From: Heloderma charlesbogerti
Lineage: Eukaryota; Chordata; Lepidosauria; Squamata; Helodermatidae
DNA length: 64,000 nucleotides
Assembly: GCA_026122225.1 (NCBI GenBank)
Contig: JANEZZ010001953.1
Location: 558,001-622,000 of the forward strand
Direction of reading: 5' to 3'
Shown here: piece by piece, positions 46,050 to 58,900 of the stretch
How positions within the stretch are numbered: the first letter of the stretch is position 1
Layout of the letters: each line of letters starts with the position of its first letter
Made by a program: the position numbers and the translations under genes
Notes under the pieces: model-generated
Told to the model about the DNA's origin: nothing
The model's input: the letters and a program-made list of their open reading frames with translations, nothing else
Database searches by the model: none

Positions 46050-46960
46050 CCACTGGCGGGTCACCAACACCAAATGCCGTGCGCCCCTTCGGGATGCCCG
46101 AGCCTGCCGAAGGAGCCTCCTCCCAGCCCTCTTCGGGCGGGGCAGTAAGGAGGCGGAGCTGACTGAACGCCAGCCGGCGTGAAGGGACACCCAGGACGCC
46201 CTCCTGGCCTTCGGCATGGCGGCGGCGGCGTGCGTCCCCGGCCGCCTCCTGCTGCGGAGAAGACAGCGGGGCGGCTTCTTCCTCCTGCCGGCGTCGGGAA
46301 CCGCATCTGACAGCCGGCGCGGCGGCGGCTCCCTCCGCAGCGTTGCCAGGTGCGGAGGATGGGGAAGGAAGAGACGCGGGAGCCTGAAGCCGCCGCCGCC
46401 CGTGCGGTGGGGGTGGGAGAGACGGGAGATGAAAACGCAAGGGGGCTAAGCGGGGCCCCTCGCTCGCCCGCCGCTCCCCGGGTCGCCTTCGCAGAGGAGC
46501 GAGGCGGGGGAGGCTTGGGGACGGCGCATTTCTTGGCTCACGCGCGGCGGGACGCGCGCTCGAGGGGGGGGGGGTCCTGCTCCTGTAATTCGTAGAGGCG
46601 GGTGGGAGCCGTGCTAGTTCCACCTTCGGACCCCCCCCCCCCGGCGGCGGGCGGCCCCCCGGAATGCACTTCGCTGCAATAGGCCCGCGGGAGGCCGCTC
46701 CGGCCCCTGGGGAGGCCCTTGTCAGCACTGCCAGGGCGCCAACCAGCCTTGTGCCAAAGGACAGCCTGGGGGCAGAGTGAGAATAGCCGCCGCTGCTCGC
46801 TTGGTCGCCGTCTGCCACTCGGGGGGGGGGGGTGAGGATTGGGCCCCGTCCTTCAGAGCAGGGAGACTGAGCAGGCAGTGTGCTAACGGTCAGGAGAGAC
46901 AGTGCAGCGGACGGGGCGGACTGGCGCTCCCTGGCTGCGGAGTTCCTTTGCCCAGCTCTT
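46050..46960. promoter_or_regulatory. CpG island, MTHFD2L promoter and exon 1
   Basis: Very CpG-rich stretch with long G and C runs surrounding the first exon. No TATA box is visible within 100 bases upstream of the ATG at 46216, which fits a housekeeping-type promoter. The antisense 315-codon open frame across it (45871-46818) has no recognisable domain and is a GC effect. Confidence 0.75.
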
Positions 46961-49900
46961 TTTCATCCTCTGCAAGAGGAGAGGTGACTATTTAGCGTTT
47001 ACTGTTTGGTGAGGAGAAGCATGCCCGGGCTGGGAATGCTGAGAGCTGTAGGACTTTTTTCTGTCTACATATGCATGGGATTGTGGCCTAAGTGAGCAAA
47101 TTAATTGAAAACAAATATATGAAATAACCCACACCACCCTAAGAAAACACACAGCAAGGCGAAAGCTACACTACAACCTTGTTATTTGACAGAGTGCTTC
47201 CAGAGAGAGGACTCCTTGCTGTCCGAAACAGCAGTGTGTGGCTGTTTTGTCTTTTCCTCAACATTTTTTTCCCTGTTAAGAAACAAAATGGAAGAAGTGA
47301 TGGGAAAACACAGGAGACTTTCAGACTGAAGACAACTTAGTCTAGAAGCGTCTTCCGAGAATTCTGTAACTGAGGCAGGTTGATTGCATGATAAAAGCCT
47401 AGTCTGGAAGCAGCCGTGGACCGTGCAAAGATTATTTATTCACTTGACTGCTTGCTGTGACAGAGCATTAAACTATGTGACCCCTACTAGCAGTCTGTGA
47501 AACTGGAATTGAATGGAACAGGTAAGGAGAAGGAGCAGCAGGGCCTTTTTAGTAGTGGCTCAGTGCTCTGCAACACCCTTCACAAGGAAGTGTGCCAAAG
47601 TGTGCATCCCAACTTGAATTAGGAAGCCACTTAACTGACAGGCAGGATTTCAGTCTCACTTAGCATACTAGTTTTATAGCTAACTCCTTAATGTATCATT
47701 TGTGCTAATACTTCATTTAAACAAGTTTATAGTATTTTTGCTGTTTCTTTTATTATCTTTTAGTAGGGAGGCTTCCCTAACTTTCCTGAGGAAAGTATAT
47801 AAGTCTCTAAATTAAATATATCCAGGAGACTTGACTTGTCTTGACAGAGACTGTGATTCTATGGCTGAGTTCCACCACTGGGTCACACTAGCTGTAGATA
47901 CCACACCATGGTGCCGTAGTAGTAAAATACCAAGAAGAACTCAATATTCTTTAGATGTTATATTTGTTTGGAAAGAAGTCACTTCATTGCACTGCTCTTT
48001 GTTTAATGTTGCAGCTCTTCAGTTGATAGCTCGCAGTTCATACATTTTCATTCATAACACATCGGGAAAACATGTAGAAAGATTCTTGAAAGACTGCTCT
48101 GGCCCACTGATGGCTTTCTTAACAGAAGCAAAAGTGACATCACTCAACAACAGTGGATAGGCACACTGTTCTTAGAGCTGCGCATGTCATACTCTGACTG
48201 GGTTTGGACAACACACTGTGGCTCATTGTGGGTTATTTAACCCGTGATGAGTCACGGTGCCCACAGGTGCTATTTTGCATATCCAACCCCCACTTGTGTC
48301 ATGCAGACCTGGTGACCATGGGTTGTGTGAGGGTTAAACAACCCTTGCATAACTCTAAAACAGACCCTGGGTTATGTGAGGGCTGTGTAATCCTCATATA
48401 ACCCATGCTTGCTGGGTTCTCACAATAGGACGACCCCTGAAGGGGGCTTGCATATTCAAAATGGCGGTTACACACACCCTGCACGTGCTGCACCAGTGAG
48501 CTGTTGTGTCATGCAAACAGCCCCTTTGGGCTGGCATTTTCCCAGTCTTACTTGAGATAGATACAAAAAGTAACTTTGGAGAATTTAGGAAAGAGTTTCG
48601 GTTTCTAACAACTAAAGTTGCTATCGTACCTTGGAACTGAGTGTAAAGCTGTATTATTAAAAAGGAATAAAGGTTTTTAAGACTAATTTATAACAGGAAA
48701 GTTTTTAAAAAGTTTTTTTTTAAGATCTGGGGTAAAAAGTCATTTGCTGTGTTCATACATAAACTGAAACTCCTGGCTTATTAAACAACCTTTAATACAC
48801 CAGCTGTGTACTGGATGCGTGCAGCCTGTTCACTCCCATTTTGCTCCTCATGCTTGTGTGAGTTGAGGTAAACTAACCAGATATGAATAGCTTAGTGTTA
48901 AGTTTGAACCCAGGATTATGGTTTATTGCACTCGAACGAGCCAGGATTCATAAGCTAACAACAACCTCTGTTTGAAGGGGGCTTACAAATCCTGGCTTGT
49001 TTGGGCACAATACTGCTGCTTCTTACTGTAGAAAATCTGTTCAAGAGAAAAAGATGGAATAGCTGCACAGTACATTCTAATTGGTAGTGCTAGGAGCCCT
49101 TTATCTGGAAGCACTACATGCCTAGGATGTTTATCTGCTTGAGCAAGCAGGAGGAACAGAGCAGGAGTAAATGCACTAGCATGCACTTTGTGCATACTGT
49201 GGTCTTAAAATCCAGGATTCTCAGCTTATAATTGTGTAAATGCAGACATTGTTTCAGATATTAAAATTGACAGTAAAAGTGCAACTTTTTGAGTTGCAAA
49301 GTTGATTTTTGAATAGGTTTGGGGTAGGCTGAGCCCATACTGATAGTAAACCAACAAGTGCTTTGAGATCTTTGAAGAATACACTGTGATGTTATGTGCT
49401 GATGTGTACACAATGATTTTGAATTGTTGTATACATTTAGGAACTGGTGGATATTTGGCTTAGGAAAAAAACACAATAGAGAAATTTGGTATGAGAAGTG
49501 GCCTATGAACATTTCAGTGTGCCTTGCTTTCGGGTGTCTTTTAGAGGGTTTCCAGAATTAGGAACTTGGGGCATTACGTTGCAGTCACATGCAATGAGGC
49601 CCTGCTGGCCCTTTTTCACAGACCCATGTTGACCTTGAAAACATGGAGCTAACATTGTGAGGGTAAAAGGTGCTGAGGATGGGGAGAATTTCAGGTGAAA
49701 AGTCACTGGCAAGGGAAAAATTTAGCACCCCATTCCCTCCTGACCCTTCTGTGATACAAATCCGTGAGGATACATTGTGAAGGAGAAAGTGCCTTTGGAG
49801 CGCTGTTACATGTGATTGCAGTATAATGTGTACCTTGAATGTTTTATATTGGGTTGCTCGGCCAGCAACATTTTTGCAACCTGATTGGAAGACTTCTTGT

Positions 49901-52900
49901 TCTGGCATGGAAAGCCTTAAGTGTGTCCTGTAGCTATGAGTGGAAAAATACAAAACAATCGGAGACAAAATAATGATTTTGCTGCAGAGATGCCTGAAGC
50001 ATAATTGTTGATGTATCAGTACAAGCGTTCAGAGTAAAGGTGCCCAGACCTTTTAAAGAGACAGAAAAATTATGTTTTCAGATCATCTCAAGAGGATGGA
50101 AATTAAAGACTGCCCTGTAGTCACTAGAAATCCTGATCTCCCCACCACCCTGAAGAGTACTTTGACTTTTGACTTCAGCTGGATACAGAAGATCATTTGT
50201 CATGAGTGAAGGGGGTATGAGAGAAGTATCCCTGTTTGTACACGTTCTTTCTGCTTTTGTCCAAGTATCATCTGTGGTCAGAGGAGCTTTGCAAAGATAT
50301 GTAGTGCTTTTGTGCTTTTTATGATGCATATATTTTATCATATTGATCAAGACCTTTTGATTCAGAATTTAAAAAACACCGGTCGGAGCCAGTGTCACCC
50401 TGGCGGCGTTCTGCGGAGTCTCTGCGGGACACTATCTCAAACAGTTTTTACAAGGTTGAAAAACCTTTTCATCTTACCCTGGAATGAAAGGGGAAGCAAG
50501 AGCAGCATCTGGATGAAGCCTTGGAAGGGTAGCTCTTTCTGCAACGCAGCAGAGGGGCTGGCCTTGGAGGCAAATCTGCCAGAGCTTAATCACTGCTCAA
50601 GGTTGTTTTGAAAACTCCTATTTAATTAGGAGGAATCAGGGCTGACGTGTTCCAATGTAGTTTTTAGTGTTTGTGGACTAAGGTATACCAGCAATATTCG
50701 AGGACCTACAAGATTTGTTTAAAAAGAAGGATGGTAACACCAAGAAGGAGAAAAGCGCCGTCAATCCCTCCCACACAAAGCAAAGGCTTTGAGAAGCGAT
50801 GAAAATACAGAGGAGTTACTTGCTTTGATAAAAACTTTGTCTTTGCAATTTGCTGAACAGGCTAAGAGACTGGATACAATCCAAAATTCCATCACCACCC
50901 TTCAAGGGGCTGTGGATTTAATTAAAAACTCTTGGCAAAATATGGTGGCGAAGGTTAACGAGCTGCAAGATCGAGTGGCAGTGCAGGAGACCATCTCGAA
51001 AGCTTTTCATAATTTTTCTTCAAGAATCTCACAATTGGATAGGGATGTACGAAACCCCACTTACCTGGCTCCGCCGGGTTCCGCTGGGGGGGGGAGGTGC
51101 TCCGCCCCTCCCCCCGGAATCCTCGCTTGGGGGGGGCGCTCTGCGGCTCCCCGCCGGAATCCTCGCCAGCTGGCTCCGCTCTGCGGGGATTCCGCGGAGC
51201 CGCCGGCCGGCTCCGCCAACAGCCGGACATCCGGCCGCTGGCTAGCAGGGACGCAAATGGTGGCAGCCATAGCCGCCACCATTTGCGTCCCTGAATTCAG
51301 CTGTGATAGGCTATGTAAAGCCTATCACGTCTGGGTTATAAAAAACAAAACAAAATGCATACGCAAATGGCAGCGGCTACGGCCACCGCCATTTGCGTTC
51401 CTTATTTTTGGCCGTCTTAGTCTATGTAAATATTTACGTAGACTAAGACGAAGACAAGAAAGGGGAACACAAATAGCTATTTGCGTTCCCCTTTATTTTC
51501 ACTGTCTTACTCTATGTAAATATTTACATAGACTAAGATGGCCAAAAATAAGGAACGCAAATGGCGGCGGTCGTAGCCGCCGCCATTTGCGTACGCGTTT
51601 TTTTTTAACCTAGACGTCATAGGCTACGTAAGTCTTTACATAGCCTATCACGAATGGTGGGGGGAACAGACTGCAAATGGCGGCGGCGGCCGGTTGGAAG
51701 ACCAGCCGCCGAAGCTGCCACTGGAGCCGCCACCATCCAGAACATCCGCCCCGGGTAAGTCTCGTCCCGGAGGGGATCCGCAGGGGGGGCAGGCTGTTCT
51801 GCCATGGAGTTTGGGGGGGCCGAATGCACTGGCATTCGGCCTGACCGAGATCCGTGGCGGAATTCTCTGACATCCCTACAATTGGAGGCTTTCACACGTA
51901 GAGCAAATGTGCGTATTATTGGTATCAAAGATCTATCTACTGATATAAATTTGTTTACTTTTGTAGATAAGCTCCTGCATGAGATACTTCCTTTGTCCTC
52001 TGATTATGTACTTGACATTGAGCATACATTCCGTGTGCCAAATGCTAAAGGGACTGATTATACGATTATAGTTCAATTTGCAAGAATCTCCACAAAAAGT
52101 CATATTCTGCGCTTGGCAAGATGGGGGAAATATTTTTAGGGGATCAAAACGAGATAGAGTTATGTTATTTCTGGATTACACCAAAGAAGTTGTTGATAAA
52201 AGAAAGGTATTTACCAAGGTGAGAAATCTGGCAAAACAAATAAATCTACAATATCATTTAAAATATCCTGCTGTGTTTTGCATTTTCTCTGAAGGTCAGA
52301 TGAAGAACTTTCTAAATCACAAAATGGCAGAGGTGTGGCTAATCGGAAAAACACATGAGACTTCTGCTCTAGCTCCATGAACTGGAATGGACAAACATGT
52401 TCCATCAATTGGCTATGTTTAGTCTGTAAGATTCAGGCTAGGCCAGAGATAGTTGATTATGTATATCCGTTCTTTCTCTTTCATCCTTTTTCTTTTTTCT
52501 TCTTCTTTTAAAATGGATATGACAGACTGTATCTGAATCTTCTGTTCGAGTGTGTACAGAAATGTGCACACTCATTTATATACTTAGAAATGATACTATC
52601 TAAAATATAGATAGTATAAAATCTATTAGTGATTGTCCTATTTTTATTTTTTTATCCTGTATAATCTCTTTTCTTTTTAATTATTATCAAGTAATATCAG
52701 TATTATGATACTAGGATTAGTAAATATTTTTGGCTGGTTGTTCTTAAGCTTGATCATTATATAGTAGCTAAAAGGCATGATATGACCAATGGAAATGAAT
52801 TCTAATTTGCTTCTTTGTTATAAGCCTGAAGAGACAATATTGAAATTGATTACTTATGCTGTATAGACCTGTAAGATTGGTATGATCTTTAAGTAGAGTG

Positions 52901-55900
52901 ATATTTGAAAATTATGTGTAATGTAGTTTAAATTTAAGTTTGTTATGTAAACTTCTGTTTATATTTTGCTTTGTTTTCCTCTGTTTTTGCATGTTTTTTC
53001 TGTTTCCTTCCCCTTTGCCCTTCTCTCTCCTTTTATATTATCTCCTCTCTTCCTCTCCTTTTTTCTCTATTTCATTATTGACGGGTCCTCTTAAGAATAC
53101 TATAATGTTGGAAACTGTAGAAGATGATTATGTTGTTGGTGTTCTTTGGTTCATTTATAAAGATAAAAGTAGAATAAAAAGTACTAGGGAAAAAAAGAAT
53201 TTAAAGAACAAAGCATCTGGTTGCTTATGACTCTTCATTTTATTCTCACAATAATAGTTTATACTCCAGTAATATGTAGAAACACCTGGTGACTCTCAGT
53301 GGTCTATGGTACAGAAAGATCTCAACCAGCATTGGTAACTGGTGGAACATTGAACATTAGATGTGGGAAACCTTGTGCGGGATGATAGGGAGATATCTGG
53401 AGTGGAAACTCATGGTTTATCTTTGTTAACATCCTTTGGAAGATGGTATCGTGAGATTTATATGAGAGATTAGTGCTTATGTGGTGGTTTGTGGAATATT
53501 GTGGAATATTTTGTGGAAATATTCCACAAAATAGAAATATTTTTCTATTCAAAAATAGAATGGGTGGGTGTTGATCCGCTGTATAGATTTTTTTTTTTAC
53601 CATACTTACTGTAAATATAAAGTAATCGTTCTAAAAAATAAAGTGAACCAGGTAGAGTTTGTATTAGTTAAAGTACAACATTCAAGCAGGTTCTGTCCAT
53701 GAGAAACTTGAAAGCACTTCTGGAAGTTCAAACACTTATCACAGAGAGTGTCAAAAACTCTTGGCCCAGCAGTACTTTCACTTGCAAAATGCACGCTTGT
53801 ATAGAAGTCTCTGTTAACTGTCCTTGTGGTCTGCCAGGCCATGTGGAGGGTATAGATATAATAAATAAATAAACAAAATTCTGTGAATCACGGTGAGTAG
53901 AGGTTTTGGCTTTGGGTGTGACATTTTGCACTGCAGATTTGGTAACTTAAGGGTGCAATCCTATGCATGTTTAGACAGAAAGAAGTCCTACAACACCCAG
54001 CATGCCCCAGCCAGCGGGTGTTGTAGGACTTCCTTCTGTGTAAATATGCATAGGATTGCATCCTAAACCAGTTTCAGTGTTTGAGATTTATAGCATGTTG
54101 TAGTGATAGAATACCAATGTAGTTTTGAATGATTGTATGTTCCAAAGCCAAACTTTTCATTAAGTAGATCATCCAGTTGTGAACATGAGTTATAGGTCAT
54201 GGTTGGGGAGAATACAGGGCAGCCTGCCTATGCTTATTGGTTTCTCTTTTCTCTTCTAGGAGCATCAGAGAGAAGAGATTCCATCTTCAGAATTCAGCCC
54301 TGTCTGCTTCCCCCATATGCCCCTTAAGCTCATTTACTTTATGAATCAAAAGGATGTTATTAAATAAAATATTTAGATATTAAAAGGTATTTTTGCCTTT
54401 GATGTTTTTAACTGTACTTAATCATTTTAGATTAGTATAAATGAAACTGTGGCTTCTTATTTCAGCATTTTCTTTGTTTTGACAAATTTAGGGAGCAATC
54501 CTATGGCTGCTAGTCAGCGGCTAGACAGCCATAGGATGCATCAGTTTCTGGGAACTGACCTCGGAGCCCGCACTCCGAGGTCGGGTCCCTGAGAACCAAC
54601 CTTCCCCCCCGTGCTGCCTCGCAGGCAGCTCAGAATGGCCCTGTGCTCCGCTCTTGGAAGAGGAGCACGGAGCAGCAAAAACAGGGTGTTCTAGGGGGCA
54701 TTCCGGGGCGGGGACGGCAGAAATGCTGGTACGACACATCCAACGTGTCATCTGGCAGCTGCTTCCCCCACTACGCCCTCCCATGGCTAGACAGCTGAAA
54801 TCGGCTGTCTAGCCGCAAATGCAGGGTGGCTGAAGCGTGGAGGGGACAATCCCCTCCACACTTCTCCTGCCCTGCATTGGATAGGCGGTTGCCTCTGAGT
54901 TCGGAGGCAGCCACCTATCCTGGTAGCATTGCTCCCTCCAACTCCTGAAATTACTATCAATTTTAATTTATATTTCTGGTTTTACTACTTGCATTATGGC
55001 AAGAGTCAGAAACCTCTTGATATTTGGTTAGATTTTCATTGTAGGGGGAGAGGCAAAATTAGTAGTAAAGATTTGAAAATAAGACTAGGCCTATGATACT
55101 TGCAGAATTTTTTTTTCTTCTCTACTGATTGTTTTCCCCCCAAATATTATAGTGGAATTATATGTCAAATTAATCTAATCTCTTTAGAATATACCCATAG
55201 CTATAAGGTAATTGATGATGCTGGAAATCTTGATAGTATGTTCATTTTAAATGTCATTAACACTGATATTGCATTGGATCCCATTATGACGTAAGCCCCA
55301 TTGATTTCAGTGCAAACTAACAGTGCAATCATATGCATATCTACTCAGAAGTAAGTTCCATTGAGTTTAGTGGGGTTTACTCCCAGGTAAGTGGGTATAA
55401 GATTGCAGCCTAAGTGTAGATAACTTCAGATGCAATTTTATACCTATTTATCTGGAAGTAAGTCCTATTGAACTCAGTTGGACTTATTTCTGAGTAGATA
55501 TGCATAGGAATGCACCAGTCCATTGACTTTACATTAATATTCAAATATAGACTTGGGGAGGATAGTGCATGGCTATTACATGTGATTACATGTGAATAGT
55601 GCTCAAAGAATAAAAAAATGTATTTTCCCATAGAGGAACTCAATGAGGTTCCAGTCAATTTACTCTACATTGGTTTAATTAGGATCAGTGGCAGGGGTGG
55701 ACAGACTTCAGGCTTGTGATGTCTATTTTGCTTTTTACAAGAACGTTGAGGTCCACCAACCAAAGCCAGAAACAAAATGGTGGCTGGGGTCTGGGCAGAG
55801 TCAATTATTGACTACCTCCCTGAATCATACGTTCTAGCCCTGTTCGTGAGTTCAAGGCTTCGCCACACAAGGCTCTTTCAAGGGAACACCTGAGGGCTTA

Positions 55901-58900
55901 AAGTGTGTACTGGGATGGTGCTGCATTTACAAGAAATGAACTCTCCACACAATGGCAAACCATGTCTTATCAGGGTTCCCATGGCAAGGTCTGAACTGAG
56001 AGGGGTGGGGCCAGTGTGGACAGTCCCATCCCAGTAAATATTTTAAGCCCTCACCTGTTCTCTTGAACACCTGAACAGGAATTGGGATATGTCCAAATCT
56101 ACATACAAGTTACCAGACATCAGGGATTCTGACAATCCCCTTTTCAAAAACAGTGAGTTAGTACTTACTGTTTTATAGATGAGGAACATTGAGGCAAAGA
56201 AATAAGTTAAAAGAGCAATCTGGTGGCCCCTGGACAGATTCGGGGGGGGGGGGGCGGCGGCATAGGATAGTTCAGAGTCTTGGAGTCGAGGTTGGAGACA
56301 GTACTCTGACCTCGGACCCAGGAATCTGAGCTCCCCACCCCCCTCATAGCCAGCGTGGAGAGAACTGCACTGGCAACCGCAGAGGGAAGGAAAAGGGGGG
56401 GTGCTGGTGGAAGGGCAGGGGACAGCTTACACCGTATCCCCAGCCCTCCCCAACCTTGTTCCCTCCCCCTCCCTGACGCCTCAGCTAGATGGGTGAAAAT
56501 GCCCGTCTAGCTAAAATACCGAGCAGGAGGCCTGGTGGAGGGGAGGAGTGTGCCTCTGCCATGCCTCCCATTCTATAGTGGATACTCATAAGCTTCCACG
56601 GTCAGATCCGATAGGATTGTGCCTTAATATCTATTGTGAGCCACTTTGAGTACCTTTTACTGTAGGAAAGCAACATATACATATATTAAATAAGAAATTA
56701 GCACAAGGCCAGTCATGGCAGATATTTTTTTTCTTGCAGTTTTACATGCTCTTGTTACTAGGAGTCAAAAACTCTTGGGGATCTATCACAAATTGCCCAG
56801 AGATCTATGAGTAGCTCCTGATTTACCTTCTACCTTGAACTGTCACCTATAGCAGTTAAATATATTTCAGCTGTGTTAAAAGAGCAGATTTCTTTATGCA
56901 TGGTTCCCTGCAGTGGTGATTTGAGATGGATGTAGGAATATAAAGGTATATGCATTTTCACAGTACAAAATCTGGGCGCCTTTCTTCTGCCCAGAGCGTT
57001 TCCAAATATGCCTGTCACGTAGTTATAACAACAGGAGAGTATGCAGCTGCAGCTAACCACCTACTTCCCAAACTTAAAGTTGTGATGAGGTGATTAATTC
57101 ACCAACTCTGCCACACACAGAGCCCCCTTTACACAGTGCTCTGTCTCTTATAACCAACCGTTTTCTGACATATGTACCAGACACTCCTCACACAGCTGCG
57201 AGTGGGTAGATCTCTTAGGGCAGGAAGGTAAATTTAGAACTAGCAGAGCATAAGGGGGACGTTGTCCCTGATGAACTTGATTATGTATCTTGTGACAGCC
57301 TGTGCCTCATGTGCAGTGGCTACTTGGGGTGGGATGTCACCATCTGCTCCTCTGGCATGGCACAGAGGTCGTACACAGATGTGGAAGGTGGTCTTCAAGA
57401 TGAATGATACTGCTTCTGTTGTAGAAGTTGTACAAGATGCAACAGATGAGCATCGCATCTATTGTGATATCTTCCTCAAGATCTGGCAAGTTTCAGAGGG
57501 ACCTCCACATTGCCTTTACATTTCCAAGCATTTTTTCCACCAGATTCCTGGTGCAGGTTTGGAAGAGATTGTAGTTGTTGTTTTCCTCAGGGCATACATC
57601 TGGATGCCGATGAGTACAAGCTTCAGAGGCATATTCTTTATCAGTACCAGATAGCTGGAGAAAAATGTTTCTGCCTCGATTCTAGATGCCACTGTTGAGG
57701 TCCAGAATATCGTCACACCAGAGACACTGACATCACACACTGCTTGGATCATCATGCAGTAGTATATTTTTTCCGTTATACACCTCAACTTCCCTATCAA
57801 ATGTGGAGAAATTTCCTCCTGACTATCATCCACCATACTGGGATGCTGGAGAAACCCCAATCCCAAGAATCCTGCGATCACTTCTTTACCAGCCTCAATG
57901 ACATCACTGAGAAATAGTTTAAACCAGGGGTAGGCAACTTTGGGGGCTGGTAGGCACATTTGGTAATGTGAGAAACTCCTCTGGATACCATCACAAAATA
58001 ACTGCCATGGGATATGTAGATAGTCACAAATGGCAAGTAACCTGTCCAAATGATTGTGTACAAGGCAGAGGTGGGGTTTGAGCCATGACACACTAAACAA
58101 CTCCTTTGAACCCACAGTTTTCAATGCCAATAGAAACCTATTGTTACAGAAAGCAAACTTTTTCTCTCTCTCCCTCTTCTAGCCAACTCAATCCCCCCAT
58201 CTCTTTTTTTCTCTCTGGATCACCACCTGTAGATGCAGCAGTGTCCCTCACACACATACCCATCCATCCTCTCGTTTCATTTCCTAAGAATATGTCCGAG
58301 CCCCATCACATAGCCAAGAAGCATTCATGGAAATGAACATGGCAGCAGCTTGGGGACCCTCAGTTCTCTTTGAAGCAATCCTAGTTGCTAGTAAGAAAGT
58401 GTGTGTGTGTGTGTTTTAAGTGGGAGAGGTGCCAGGAGAGATATCTGGATGCACATTGGTGCCCCATAGGCACCATGTTGCCTACCTCTGCGCTGATCAA
58501 TAAACTCAGGCAGTTGGTGCCCCAGTAGGAAATGCATTACTCAGATTCTGTAACTGACGTTGACAGCCATCTTGCAGTGGGGAGAGGGAGACTCTTCTCA
58601 ACAGGCACTGAATGACTCATCTGTGTCATGGGAGCCATCTCCTGAGCAAGATGGTTGAAGATCTCCCTCAGCATCTTGAAGTTAGGCCTGAATCATGAGT
58701 TGCCCTACTCCTCAGGATTCTTGACAGTCAGAATTTGTTTGTTCTTGCTGAAGTCCATCTTCTGGGATATGCTGTCTTCTCTACCAGGAAGCACGCTATT
58801 GCTCTTTCAGTGCTGCCAACTAGGTGATCCAAGGCCGGGCTTGTTGCCACTCTGCACCTTCATCCCAAGTGGTGACATGTGCCCATTTAGAAAGGTGCTG

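Noticed and set aside
45871..46818. 315-codon minus-strand open frame across the MTHFD2L CpG island
   Set aside because: Arg/Pro/Ala/Gly-rich with no domain, antisense to exon 1; typical of GC-rich sequence without stops.
57262..57654. 130-codon plus-strand frame in the Harbinger region
   Set aside because: It is the antisense shadow of the minus-strand transposase remnant.
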